A stretch of 45,634 bases of DNA, from positions 1-45,634 of the forward strand of contig SHVZ01000017.1 of NCBI GenBank assembly GCA_009694025.1, in the 5' to 3' direction. Of the stretch, positions 31,223 to 39,373 are shown in pieces (the first letter of the stretch is position 1; every line of letters starts with the position of its first letter). Position numbers and translations under genes: made by a program. Under the pieces are notes generated by a model. That model was given only the letters and a program-made list of their open reading frames with translations, made no database searches and was not told where the DNA came from. The stretch comes from Alphaproteobacteria bacterium (GTDB taxonomy: Bacteria; Pseudomonadota; Alphaproteobacteria; SHVZ01).

Positions 31223-33303
31223 TCACCTATCGCGTCGGCGTCGACATCGGCGGCACCTTCACCGACATCGTCCTGCTCGGCCAGGACGGCACCATCCACA
31301 CGGCCAAGATCTCCTCCAGCGTCGGCAACTATGCCGACGCGATCGTCGAGGGCCTGACGCAGCTTTTCCAGGAGACCGGACTCGACGGCAGCGTGCTCGA
31401 GGAGATCCGCCACGGCACCACCGTCGCCTCGAACGCGATCCTCGAGCACAAGGGAGCGCGGACCGGGCTGATCACCACCAAGGGCTTCCGAGACATCCTC
31501 GAGATCCGGACGCTGCGGATGCCACGGCTCTACGACATCGCGTGGACCAAGCCTCCCCCGCTGGTCGAGCGCTACCTTAGGCAGGTCGTCGATGAGCGGA
31601 TCGACGCCCATGGCACGGTCGAGCGGGCGCTCTCCGCCGCCGACGCCGAGCGGGCGGTCTCAGGCCTGCTCGCCGAGAAGGTCGAGGCGATCGCCGTCTG
31701 CCTCATCAACTCCTTCACCAACCCCGTTCATGAGCTGATGATCGCCGACATCGTCCGGAAGCGGGCGCCGGCGCTGCCGCTGTCGGTCTCCTACGAGGTG
31801 CTGCCGGAGATCAAGGAGTACGAGCGGACCTCGACGGTGGTGGTGAACGCCTACGTCATGCCGATCGTCTCCGGCTATTTGCGCGCCCTTCGCCGCGGCC
31901 TCGACGAGGCCGGCATCCCGGCGCGCCTCCTCCTGATGCAATCGAATGGCGGCCTCACCACCGACACCGCCGCCGCCGAGCGTCCGATGAACATCATCGA
32001 GTCCGGCCCGGCCGGCGGCGTCATCGGGGCGCAGGCGCTGGCCCGGGCCAAGGGCCTCAAGAAGATCCTCACCTTCGACATGGGCGGCACCACGGCCAAG
32101 GCCTCGATGGTCGAGGACGGCGAGGTGACGCGGGCGGCGGAGTACTCGGTCGGCGCCGGCATCATGATCGGCTCGCGGCTGCTCACCGGCGCCGGCTACA
32201 CGCTCAAGGTTCCGGCGATCGACCTGGCCGAGGTCGGCGCCGGCGGCGGCTCGCTTGTCTGGATCGATGCCGGCGGATCGCTGCAGATCGGCCCGGAAAG
32301 CGCCGGCGCAGCACCCGGGCCGGTCTGCTACGACAAGGGCGGCGAGACGCCGACGGTCACCGACGCCAACGTGATCTTAGGCTACATCAACCCCCTCCAC
32401 CTGGTCGGTGGCGCGCTCAAGCTGAACGCCGGCAAGGCAAAGACGAGCTTCGCCGAGAAGGTCGCCAAGCCGCTCGGCATGGCGGTCGAGCTGGCGGCCT
32501 ATGGCGCGCACCAGATCGCCGCGTCCAATATGATCCGGGCGATCAAGTCGGTCTCGACCGAACGCGGCCGCGATCCGCGCGAGTTCGCGCTCTTCGCCTT
32601 CGGCGGCAACGGCCCGCTGTTCGCCTGCGGCATGGCCAGGGCGCTGAGTATGTCGCGGATCGTGGTGCCGCCCTCGGCCGGCCTGTTCTCCTCGTTCGGC
32701 CTCCTCTACGCCGATGTCGAACATCACTATGCGCGCACATTCCGCCGACTCCTCCGCAAGGCCGACCTCGCGGAGATCGAGGCGGCCTGGACGGCTCTGG
32801 CGCGCCAGGCCCGGGAGCAGCTGAAGATCGAGGGCTTCGCTGGCCCTAAGGCACGGCTCCGGCGTTCGGCCTCTCTCCACTACCAGGGCCAGAGCTACGA
32901 GCTGACCGTGCCGATGCCCGACGGGCCGATCGACGCGGCGATGGTCGTCCATCTCGAAGAGGCCTTCGGGCGCGAGCACGAGAAGACCTACGGCCACCGC
33001 GCCGGCCCGGAAGAGCCGGTCGAGCTGGTGGCGATGCAGGTGATCGGAATGGGTCTCCGCGACGGGGTCGGCGTGCCCGAGCAGGTGCGCTCCAGCCGGA
33101 TCGAGCCGAGCCCGCCGCCGCCCCGCCCCGCCTATTTCGGCCCGGAGACCGGCTGGCTGGAAACGCCCGTGCTCCGCCGCTCCGATCTCGCCGGGACGAG
33201 AGCCGGGCCGCTGATCGTCGAGGAGTACGACGCGACCTGCGTCGTCCCGCCGGGCGCGCGCGCGAGCCTCGATACCGCCGGCAACATCGTCATCGAGCTG
33301 TAG
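31219..33303 (+). CDS. Hydantoinase/oxoprolinase family A subunit (HyuA-like)
   Basis: The 694-residue protein begins at a GTG within the HyuB stop (GTGA). It has the N-terminal VGVDIGGTFTDIVLL motif of the actin/acetate-kinase ATPase fold, HGTTVASNAILEHKGAR, SYEVLPEIKEYERTSTVVVNAYV in two parts, FDMGGTTAKASMVEDG, EVGAGGGSLVWID and FAFGGNGPLFACGMA. It is the ATP-hydrolysing partner of the B subunit, likely cytosolic. Which cyclic amide or ketone is used is not readable. The gene ends the long plus-strand run and faces the peroxiredoxin gene across a hairpin. Confidence 0.94.
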   Translation: MITYRVGVDIGGTFTDIVLLGQDGTIHTAKISSSVGNYADAIVEGLTQLFQETGLDGSVLEEIRHGTTVASNAILEHKGARTGLITTKGFRDILEIRTLRMPRLYDIAWTKPPPLVERYLRQVVDERIDAHGTVERALSAADAERAVSGLLAEKVEAIAVCLINSFTNPVHELMIADIVRKRAPALPLSVSYEVLPEIKEYERTSTVVVNAYVMPIVSGYLRALRRGLDEAGIPARLLLMQSNGGLTTDTAAAERPMNIIESGPAGGVIGAQALARAKGLKKILTFDMGGTTAKASMVEDGEVTRAAEYSVGAGIMIGSRLLTGAGYTLKVPAIDLAEVGAGGGSLVWIDAGGSLQIGPESAGAAPGPVCYDKGGETPTVTDANVILGYINPLHLVGGALKLNAGKAKTSFAEKVAKPLGMAVELAAYGAHQIAASNMIRAIKSVSTERGRDPREFALFAFGGNGPLFACGMARALSMSRIVVPPSAGLFSSFGLLYADVEHHYARTFRRLLRKADLAEIEAAWTALARQAREQLKIEGFAGPKARLRRSASLHYQGQSYELTVPMPDGPIDAAMVVHLEEAFGREHEKTYGHRAGPEEPVELVAMQVIGMGLRDGVGVPEQVRSSRIEPSPPPPRPAYFGPETGWLETPVLRRSDLAGTRAGPLIVEEYDATCVVPPGARASLDTAGNIVIEL

Positions 33304-33336
33304 CGGACCTCACCCGCCGGAAAGGTCGAGCGCGAT

Positions 33337-33363
33337 CCGGCGCCGCCGCGACGACGGCGCCGG
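33337..33363. terminator. Hairpin between convergent genes, possible bidirectional terminator
   Basis: CCGGCGCCG (33337-33345) and CGGCGCCGG (33355-33363) form perfect 9-bp arms around a 9-base loop in the 67-bp gap between the convergent HyuA-like and peroxiredoxin genes. No T-run follows on either side, so it is not a textbook intrinsic terminator, but its position suits transcript ending in both directions. Confidence 0.45.
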
Positions 33364-33370
33364 GTTCGCC

Positions 33371-34033
33371 TCATCCCTTGGGCTGGGGCACGATCCTGAG
33401 ATACGGTTTCGGTGAGCGCCAGCCGCCCGGATACTTCTGCTTGGCCTGCTCGTCCGTGACCGACGGGACGATGATGACGTCCTCGCCCGCCTTCCAGTTG
33501 ACCGGCGTCGCGACCTGGTGCTTCGCCGTCAATTGGCAGGAATCGAGAAGCCGCAGCACCTCGTCGAAGTTGCGCCCGGAGCTCATCGGATATGTGAGCA
33601 TCGCCTTGATCTTCTTGTCGGGCCCGATGATGAAGACCGAGCGCACGGTGGCGTTGTCGGCAGCCGTCCGCCCCTCGGAAGTCGTGCCCGCCCCCTCCGG
33701 CAGCATGTCGTAGGCCGTGGCCACCTTGAGCTCGGGATCGCCGATCATCGGGTAGGTGACGGCGTAACCTTGCGTCTCCTCGATGTCCTTCGACCACCGC
33801 GCGTGGTTGTCGACGGGGTCGACGCTGAGGCCGACGATCTTGGTGTTGCGCTTGTCGAACTCCGGCTTGAGCTTCGCCATGTATCCCAGCTCGGTGGTGC
33901 AGACCGGGGTGAAGTCCTTCGGATGGGAGAACAGGATCGCCCAGCCGCTGCCGATCCAGTCGTGGAACTTGATGGTGCCCTGGGTCGTCGCCGCCGAGAA
34001 ATCCGGGGCGACCGAGTTGATCCGAAGCGTCAT
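33371..34033 (-). CDS. 1-Cys peroxiredoxin (Prx6 type)
   Basis: Start chosen: ATG at 34033, preceded by AAAGGAG seven bases upstream; the frame continues upstream without a ribosome site. The 220-residue cytosolic protein has the peroxidatic Cys45 in HPKDFTPVCTTE, with the following VGLSVDPVDNHARW and YPMIGDPELKVA segments and a C-terminal domain (PVNWKAGEDVIIVPSVTDEQAKQKYP) typical of Prx6/1-Cys enzymes. It reduces peroxides. It is next to a region encoding a diiron oxygenase (boxB) but is separated from it by 166 bp and probably has its own promoter. Confidence 0.94.
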   Translation of the reverse strand: MTLRINSVAPDFSAATTQGTIKFHDWIGSGWAILFSHPKDFTPVCTTELGYMAKLKPEFDKRNTKIVGLSVDPVDNHARWSKDIEETQGYAVTYPMIGDPELKVATAYDMLPEGAGTTSEGRTAADNATVRSVFIIGPDKKIKAMLTYPMSSGRNFDEVLRLLDSCQLTAKHQVATPVNWKAGEDVIIVPSVTDEQAKQKYPGGWRSPKPYLRIVPQPKG

Positions 34034-34120
34034 GTCGATCTCCTTTGAACAATGGACGTTGCCATGACGCAGCCACCCCACTGCGCGTCGGATGCCACCG
34101 TCCGGCAGCCGACAGGGATC

Positions 34121-34150
34121 AGCATATCAGCGGTAGGCTTCCAAGGCCAA
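34121..34150 (-). promoter_or_regulatory. Candidate promoter of the peroxiredoxin gene
   Basis: On the minus strand, TTGGCC (34150-34145), an 18-bp spacer and TATGCT (34126-34121) lie about 88 bp upstream of the peroxiredoxin start. The match is moderate and the region has no gene. No OxyR-type site was recognised. Confidence 0.3.
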
Positions 34151-34199
34151 GAGGGCACCCGCGAGCGCGCCGCGGCTTCGGCGCGGCACGCGGACGTCC

Positions 34200-35627
34200 T
34201 CAGTGGACCTTCACGTACGCGTAGTCGACCGGGAGATGGTTGATCCCGCGCTCCGGCGGCGCGATCCAGCCGGCGACCTTGCCGGGCTCGACCACCTGGC
34301 GCATCAGCGAGCGGATGAAGGCGCCGTCAGCCTCGGTCGGCAGCCACTCGCCCTTGCGCGCCTCCCAGGTCTCGCGCGGCACGACGGCGCCGCCGGGCGT
34401 CGCCGACTGCCCGCCCCAGGCGCCGATCGAGCGGCGGAACCTGGGCGACGGCAGCGACAATCGGGTCTGGAATCCGGCCTTCTCGATGAGTCGGTTCCAG
34501 CGGATGAAGCCGGTCTCGCAGTCGACGACATAGGCCCGCCGCGTCACCTCGTTCATCGCGTTGCGCAGCGGTACCGCGTCGACGCGGACGCCGCCGGCAC
34601 CGTCGGGCATCTCGATGTCGAAGGTCCGGTCGAGCGCCAGATGATCCTCGAACCGCGCCTCGTCGGGTCGCCCCTTGATGCCGTTGGCGAAGGAGGTTGC
34701 GGCATTGGAGGACTGCTCGGAGCCGAAGAGATCGAGGGACGACGAGAACCAGAAGTTCACGTAGCGCTGGATCGTGGCGAGGTCGATGGCGCCCGAGCGG
34801 CGCACGCTCTCCGGGTCCTCGGTTCCGAGCTCCTTCATCACCTCGAGCGTCCGCCTGACGATCCGGCCGATGCCGTTCTCGCCGACGTGCATGTGGTAGG
34901 CCTCTTCGGTCAGCATGAAGCGGCAGCTCCGCGCCAGCGGATCGAAGGCGCTCTCGGCCAGGCTCTTGAGCTGGAACTTGCCGTCGCGGTCGGTGAAGTA
35001 GGTGAACATGAAGAAGGAGAGCCAGTCCGAGACCGGCTCGTTGAAGGTGCCGAGGATGCGCGGCTTGTCGGCATCGCCGGAGTGACGGGCCAGCAGCTCC
35101 TCCGCCTCCTCGCGGCCGTCGCGGCCGAAATGGGCGTGGAGCAGGTAGACCATCGCCCACAGATGGCGTCCCTCCTCGACGTTCACCTGGAACAGGTTGC
35201 GGAGGTCGTAGAGCGAGGGACAGGTCAGCCCGAGCAGGCGTTGCTGCTCGACCGATGCCGGCTCGGTGTCGCCCTGGGTCACGATCAGCCGGCGGAGCGC
35301 CGAACGGAAATCCGCCGGCACCTGCTGCCACGCCGGCTGGCCGTAGAGGTCGCCGAAGCCGATCTTCCGCTCCGGCTCCCGGTCGGCGAGGAAGATGCCC
35401 CAGCGGTACTCCGGCATCTTGACGTAGCCGTAGGTCGTCCAGCCCTTGGCGTCGACGGAGGTCGCGGTGCGGAGATAGACGTCGGAGGCCTGGTAGCACT
35501 CGGGGCCGAGTTCCTTCCACCAGGCGAGGAAGCGCGGCTGCCAGTGCTCGAGGGCGCGCTGGAGCTGGCGGTTGCCGCCGAGGTCGACGTTGTTCGGGAT
35601 CAGCTCCTGATAGTTCAGCGCCGACAT
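34200..35627 (-). CDS. boxB: Benzoyl-CoA 2,3-epoxidase, oxygenase subunit BoxB
   Basis: The 475-residue protein is the diiron oxygenase subunit that converts benzoyl-CoA to 2,3-epoxybenzoyl-CoA in aerobic benzoate degradation, using electrons from BoxA. Two E-x-x-H diiron motifs are visible, E152-x-x-H155 in NVEEGRHLW and E242-x-x-H245 in TEEAYHMHVGENG, with the family opening NYQELIPNNVDL and WLSFFMFTYFTDRDGK. Length is normal. It follows boxC by 3 bp and is the last gene of this minus-strand group. No boxA reductase gene is in the window. Confidence 0.95.
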   Translation of the reverse strand: MSALNYQELIPNNVDLGGNRQLQRALEHWQPRFLAWWKELGPECYQASDVYLRTATSVDAKGWTTYGYVKMPEYRWGIFLADREPERKIGFGDLYGQPAWQQVPADFRSALRRLIVTQGDTEPASVEQQRLLGLTCPSLYDLRNLFQVNVEEGRHLWAMVYLLHAHFGRDGREEAEELLARHSGDADKPRILGTFNEPVSDWLSFFMFTYFTDRDGKFQLKSLAESAFDPLARSCRFMLTEEAYHMHVGENGIGRIVRRTLEVMKELGTEDPESVRRSGAIDLATIQRYVNFWFSSSLDLFGSEQSSNAATSFANGIKGRPDEARFEDHLALDRTFDIEMPDGAGGVRVDAVPLRNAMNEVTRRAYVVDCETGFIRWNRLIEKAGFQTRLSLPSPRFRRSIGAWGGQSATPGGAVVPRETWEARKGEWLPTEADGAFIRSLMRQVVEPGKVAGWIAPPERGINHLPVDYAYVKVH

Positions 35628-35630
35628 GGC

Positions 35631-37274
35631 TCAGACCCTCTGCCAATCGAACCGGGCCTTGCTTCCGGACCCGAAGAGCGTGAGCGCGCCCCGCTCGCCG
35701 ACCGCGTTCGGGCGGTTGAAGATCCAGTTCTGCCAGGCCGAAAGGCGGCCGAAGATCTTGGTCTCCAGGGTCTCCGGACCGGAGAACCGAAGGCTCGCTT
35801 CCATGCCCGTCAGCGCGTCCGGCGAGAGGCCGGCACGATCGTCGAGGGCAAGCCGGATTTCCTCCTCCCAGTCGAGATCGTCCGGGGTCACCGTCACCAG
35901 GCCGGCGGCGAGCGCCGAAGGGGCGTCCAGGCTCTCGCCGATCCGCGCACGCAATGCATCGGCGACGGCCTCGCTGTTGAATCGCGCCGCCAGCCGGCTC
36001 CGTCCGGCGACGGTCGGGTAGAGGTCGAAATTGGCCGGGGAGAGCCGGATCGTCGGCCCCGTATCCCCTGACGCGGTGCGGTCGATCATGTAGCCGCGGT
36101 CGGCGGCGAGCAGCAGCTCGGCGAGCGTTCCGGCAAAGCACGACCCCTCGTCGACCACCGCATAGAGGCTGCGCGAGGAGACGTCGAGCCGGGCGAAGGT
36201 GCGCCGGAGCATGCCGATGGTCTCGCGCACGAACCAGTTCGACGCGTTGGCGGCGAGCGCCCGATCGGCCGCCAACAGGTGGGCCGCCTCGCCCCGGGTC
36301 TTCAGCACCCAGAGACCGATGTCGAGCGCATTGAGGCGCAGCATCAGGATGGCGTCGTCGAGATCGCGGGCCATGGCGAGCGGCCACCAGGCGGCACCGG
36401 CCTTCTCGATCGCGGCGATGTCGGACTCCGGCGCCGTCGCCGGCGCCCGGAGGGTGAGCGTCGCCATCCGGCGCACACGATCGATCTCGATACCGACCCA
36501 GTCGTAGTCGATGCGGCTGTCGCTCTCGATCCGCCGGTCGAGCGGCGGCAGCTCGATCCCCTTGGCCCCCTGCGGACGGTCCGACAGCTCGGCGAGTTCG
36601 AGCGCGCGCGCCTGCACGCGGGCGGCGAAGTCGCTGGGCGGTGCGATGGCATCCACCAGCCCCCACGCCCTGGCGCGCTCGGCGCGGACGCCGTCTGGGT
36701 TGGTGCAAAAGACGTCGGCGAGATCGCGCCGTACCTTGCGCTTGTCGACCAGGCGACAGAGACCGCCGGTTCCCGGCAGCACCCCGAGCAACGGCACCTC
36801 CGGCAGGCTCACCGTGGACGAACGGTCGTCGACCATCAGGATCTCATCGCAGGCGAGCGCGATCTCGTAGCCGCCGCCGGCGCAGGTGCCGTTGACGGCG
36901 GCGAGGAACTTGAGGCCGGAGTGGCGGGAGGAATCCTCCATGCCGTTCCGGGTCTCGTTGGTGAATTTGCAGAAGTTCACTTTCCACGCATGGGAGGAGG
37001 CGCCCAGCATGTAGATGTTGGCGCCGGCCGAGAACATCCGCTCCTTGGCCGAGGTGACGACGACCGCCCGCACCTCCGGGTGCTCAAAACGGATACGCTG
37101 GAGCGCGTCGTTGAGCTCCATGTCGACGCCGAGGTCGTAGGAATTGAGCTTGAGGGCATAGCCCTCGACCAACCCACCGTTCTCATCGACGTCCATCGAC
37201 AGGGTGGCGATCGGCCCGTCGAAGGCCAGCTTCCAGTGGCGATAGCGGCTTGGGTGTCGGTCGAACACGAACAT
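35631..37274 (-). CDS. boxC: 2,3-epoxybenzoyl-CoA dihydrolase BoxC
   Basis: Start chosen: ATG at 37274, preceded by GGAAGGA six bases upstream. The 547-residue cytosolic protein is the large two-part crotonase-like enzyme that opens the epoxide ring and cleaves it to a 3,4-dehydroadipyl-CoA semialdehyde and formate. Signatures are HPSRYRHWKLAFDGPIATL near the N-terminus, LKLNSYDLGVDMELNDALQR, VVTSAKERMFSAGANIYMLG and NGTCAGGGYEIALACDEI with the oxyanion glycines. Length is typical (about 550). It precedes boxB by 3 bp, so the two enzymes are made together; the thioesterase gene lies 50 bp upstream. Confidence 0.94.
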   Translation of the reverse strand: MFVFDRHPSRYRHWKLAFDGPIATLSMDVDENGGLVEGYALKLNSYDLGVDMELNDALQRIRFEHPEVRAVVVTSAKERMFSAGANIYMLGASSHAWKVNFCKFTNETRNGMEDSSRHSGLKFLAAVNGTCAGGGYEIALACDEILMVDDRSSTVSLPEVPLLGVLPGTGGLCRLVDKRKVRRDLADVFCTNPDGVRAERARAWGLVDAIAPPSDFAARVQARALELAELSDRPQGAKGIELPPLDRRIESDSRIDYDWVGIEIDRVRRMATLTLRAPATAPESDIAAIEKAGAAWWPLAMARDLDDAILMLRLNALDIGLWVLKTRGEAAHLLAADRALAANASNWFVRETIGMLRRTFARLDVSSRSLYAVVDEGSCFAGTLAELLLAADRGYMIDRTASGDTGPTIRLSPANFDLYPTVAGRSRLAARFNSEAVADALRARIGESLDAPSALAAGLVTVTPDDLDWEEEIRLALDDRAGLSPDALTGMEASLRFSGPETLETKIFGRLSAWQNWIFNRPNAVGERGALTLFGSGSKARFDWQRV

Positions 37275-37324
37275 CGGTAGTCCTTCCCAGGCGAAAACGA
37301 ACGACAATCGAGCCTACGATCGCG

Positions 37325-37756
37325 TCATCGCTCTATATGCACAAGGAACGGCTTCATCCGCTCGCGCAGGTCAGGCGGGATCGGCACCGCCTTCGGCCCC
37401 CGGAGATCGCTGTGGACCAGCTTGAGCCGGGCCTCGAGGCGGCGCTCGCCCCCGCCCTCCGCCACGATCTCGAGCGCGATGGCGCTACGCCCGAGGCTGG
37501 AGAGGGCGAGCGCGAACTCCAGATGCTCGCCGAGGCGGCTCGGCTTGAGGAAGCGGACATGCAGGTCGACGATCGGCATGCCGCGGTGCTCGGTCCGGTG
37601 CATCTTCCCCCAGGGCAGCCCAAGCCCCTTCTCGAACCATTCCTCGACTGCGTTGTTCAGCATCTCGACATAGCGCGGATAGAAGACGATCGCCGCCGGA
37701 TCGCAATCGCCGAAGCGGACAGTAAAGGTGCAGCGGAAGACGGCGCCATCGGTCAT
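37325..37756 (-). CDS. 4HBT-type acyl-CoA thioesterase
   Basis: Start chosen: ATG at 37756, overlapping the hydrolase stop as ATGA, with GGAAAGGAG upstream; the longer frame is not supported. The 143-residue hotdog-fold protein has the catalytic Asp region RFGDCDPAAIVFYPRYVEM (about 14-32), with the usual F-x-R and LHVRFLKPSRLGE strands. It hydrolyses acyl-CoA esters. Thioesterases near box genes may release benzoate from stalled benzoyl-CoA and free CoA; a role here is inferred from location. Confidence 0.9.
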   Translation of the reverse strand: MTDGAVFRCTFTVRFGDCDPAAIVFYPRYVEMLNNAVEEWFEKGLGLPWGKMHRTEHRGMPIVDLHVRFLKPSRLGEHLEFALALSSLGRSAIALEIVAEGGGERRLEARLKLVHSDLRGPKAVPIPPDLRERMKPFLVHIER

Positions 37757-38529
37757 CCTTCGCTCCTTTCCAATTCGGCGACGAACCCTGCGATTGCTGC
37801 GGTCGTCGCCGCCTCCTGATCGCGGTGCGGCGAATGACGGCACGCCGGCAGCATCAACGTCCTAGCCGAGCTGCCGACGCCGGCGACGATCGCCTCGACC
37901 TGGGCGCCGGTGCCGTACTCGTCTTCGACGCCCTGCATCGCCAAAACCGGGCAAGCGATTGCCGGCAGACAGGCCTCGATGTTCCAGGAGCGGAAATCCG
38001 GATGGAGCCAGATGTCGTTCCAGTCCCAAAAGGCGGCCGCGGCATCCCGATGGTAGCGCCCCAGCCGCTCGCCGAGTTTGGTCGTCTCGAAGGTCACCTT
38101 CGCTTCGGCGATACTGCGGATAGTCACGTCCTCGACGAAGACGTGCGCCGCCATCGTGACGATCCCCCGCACCGGACGGCGGGTGCCGCCGGCATGGATC
38201 AGCGCGATCGAGCCGCCATCGGAATGGCCGATCAACACCGGACTGTCGATCCCAAACCGGTCGAGCAGGTCGGGCAGCACGGCCTCCGCCTCGTCGTGCA
38301 TGTAGCGGACGGAGCGCGGCCCGACGACCGGGTCCGACCAACCGTAGCCCCGGCGCGAGTAAACGAAGGTGCGCCAGCCGGTCGTTGCCGCGACCTTCGC
38401 TGGAAAGTCGCGCCACAGCGCCAGCGACCCCAGCCCCTCGTGCAGGAACACCAGCGTGTCCGGCCGGCCGGCGGCGGACTCGATCATCTGAAATTCCAGT
38501 CGCACGCCGTGAACAGTGACGAACGCCAT
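37753..38529 (-). CDS. Alpha/beta hydrolase
   Basis: The 258-residue protein has the alpha/beta hydrolase core: oxyanion segment FLHEGLGS (28-35), nucleophile elbow GHSDGGS with Ser103, an acidic residue in GVEDEYG and a C-terminal His in CRHSPHRDQ. Nothing marks it for export. It is the first gene of the minus-strand box group and overlaps the thioesterase start by four bases. Possible roles are ester or lactone hydrolysis supplying or clearing aromatic-acid intermediates. Specificity is not readable. Confidence 0.9.
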   Translation of the reverse strand: MAFVTVHGVRLEFQMIESAAGRPDTLVFLHEGLGSLALWRDFPAKVAATTGWRTFVYSRRGYGWSDPVVGPRSVRYMHDEAEAVLPDLLDRFGIDSPVLIGHSDGGSIALIHAGGTRRPVRGIVTMAAHVFVEDVTIRSIAEAKVTFETTKLGERLGRYHRDAAAAFWDWNDIWLHPDFRSWNIEACLPAIACPVLAMQGVEDEYGTGAQVEAIVAGVGSSARTLMLPACRHSPHRDQEAATTAAIAGFVAELERSEG

Positions 38530-38576
38530 GCGGTCTTACGCTCCGATTCCGGTCGTCGATGTGAGATCCTGCGTCC

Positions 38577-38864
38577 TCACGCCGGCGCATGCGTGCGACG
38601 TAGAGCGGCCCCGGAGGCGTCCTTCGCCGCCTCGGCCAGCACATCATGCGCCTCGACCCAGGCTTGAAACCAGTCCACCGCGACGTCCTCCGGCATCGTC
38701 CCGGCCGAGGCGTCGTGGCAGAGCGGCTCGCCGAGCATCGTCGCGCCGAGATCAACGAGCAGGCGCCCGATCTTCTTGCCGCCGAGGGCGCCGAAGCGAT
38801 CGCGGACGGCCTCGGCCACCATCTCCGCGGTGCCGGTCATCGTTGCGACGAGGATCTTGAGCAC
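38577..38864 (-). pseudogene. Flavodoxin-like gene with internal deletion
   Basis: From the GTG at 38864 (AAGGA nine bases upstream) the frame encodes 95 residues. The first 20 (KILVATMTGTAEMVAEAV) are a flavodoxin FMN-phosphate loop. Residues 28-70 (GGKKIGRLLVDLGATMLGE...DASAGTMPEDVAVDWFQAWV) match the last part of flavodoxins. The middle, about 60 residues with the isoalloxazine-binding loops and central strands, is missing although the frame is kept. A normal flavodoxin is 140-170 residues, so this is probably non-functional. The frame also continues upstream to 39080, but those codons look non-coding. Confidence 0.7.
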
Positions 38865-38931
38865 TGCGAGACGTCCTTCGCGGGACTGGGCGAGCGATCT
38901 TCCGGCAACGGATAGTGCATCTCGTGCCATC

Positions 38932-38955
38932 AACAAACACTGCACTGCATTTGTT
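38932..38955. repeat. AT-rich inverted repeat in the flavodoxin-ArsR gap
   Basis: AACAAA (38932-38937) and TTTGTT (38950-38955) flank a 12-base centre that contains a tandem CACTG. It is unusually AT-rich for the window. It could be a regulatory site for the minus-strand flavodoxin remnant or a leftover of the deletion event. No regulator is suggested by the sequence. Confidence 0.25.
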
Positions 38956-39027
38956 AAAAGCGAGGCCCCAAACGATGGCAATCGGGCCCGTCGCCGGCCG
39001 CTCGGGACCAGCGTCCGCGCTCTTCGC

Positions 39028-39064
39028 TTGACATCATGAAAGCCATCACTTACCGTAAGTGATG
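39028..39064 (+). promoter_or_regulatory. arsR promoter and palindromic operator overlapping the start codon
   Basis: TTGACA (39028-39033), a 17-bp spacer and TACCGT (39051-39056) make a promoter. A perfect inverted repeat with 10-bp arms, CATCACTTAC (39044-39053) and GTAAGTGATG (39055-39064), separated by one C, covers the -10 box and the start codons. A transcript from this promoter would begin near the ATG at 39062, so the messenger may be leaderless. The palindrome is a good candidate for autorepression by the ArsR protein. Confidence 0.65.
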
Positions 39065-39373
39065 ACTTACAATACGGCACTGACCGCCCTTGCCGACCCG
39101 ACGCGGCGCGCGATTTTCGAACGCCTCAGGTCTGGACCGCGATCGGTGCGCGAGATTGCGGAGGGGCTGCCGGTGAGCCGGCCGGCGGTGTCGCAGCATT
39201 TGAAAGCACTGAAGCAGGCGGGCCTCGTGCGCGACAAGGCGCAGGGAACCGCGCGCATCTATCGCATTCATGCCGAGGGGTTGCGCGAGCTGCGCGATTG
39301 GCTCGATGGCTTCTGGGACGAGGCGCTTGAACGGTTCAAGGACTATGCGGAGAAAAGCGATGAGCGTGGTTGA
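39059..39373 (+). CDS. ArsR-family transcriptional regulator
   Basis: A 104-residue winged-helix repressor: TALADPTRRAIFERLRSGPRS at the N-terminus (key: ADPTRRAIFE), recognition helix VSRPAVSQHLKALKQAGLV and wing DKAQGTARIYRI. No metal-binding Cys pair is seen, so it belongs to the non-metal ArsR group often paired with SRPBCC genes. Start is GTG 39059 or ATG 39062; no ribosome site precedes either, consistent with a leaderless message. It overlaps the SRPBCC start by 14 bases. Confidence 0.93.
   Translation: MMTYNTALTALADPTRRAIFERLRSGPRSVREIAEGLPVSRPAVSQHLKALKQAGLVRDKAQGTARIYRIHAEGLRELRDWLDGFWDEALERFKDYAEKSDERG

Noticed and set aside
34166..34185. Hairpin downstream of boxB (CGCGCCG / CGGCGCG arms) as a terminator
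   Set aside because: Arms are perfect, but there is no T-run, and such GC palindromes are frequent here; too weak to list as a feature.
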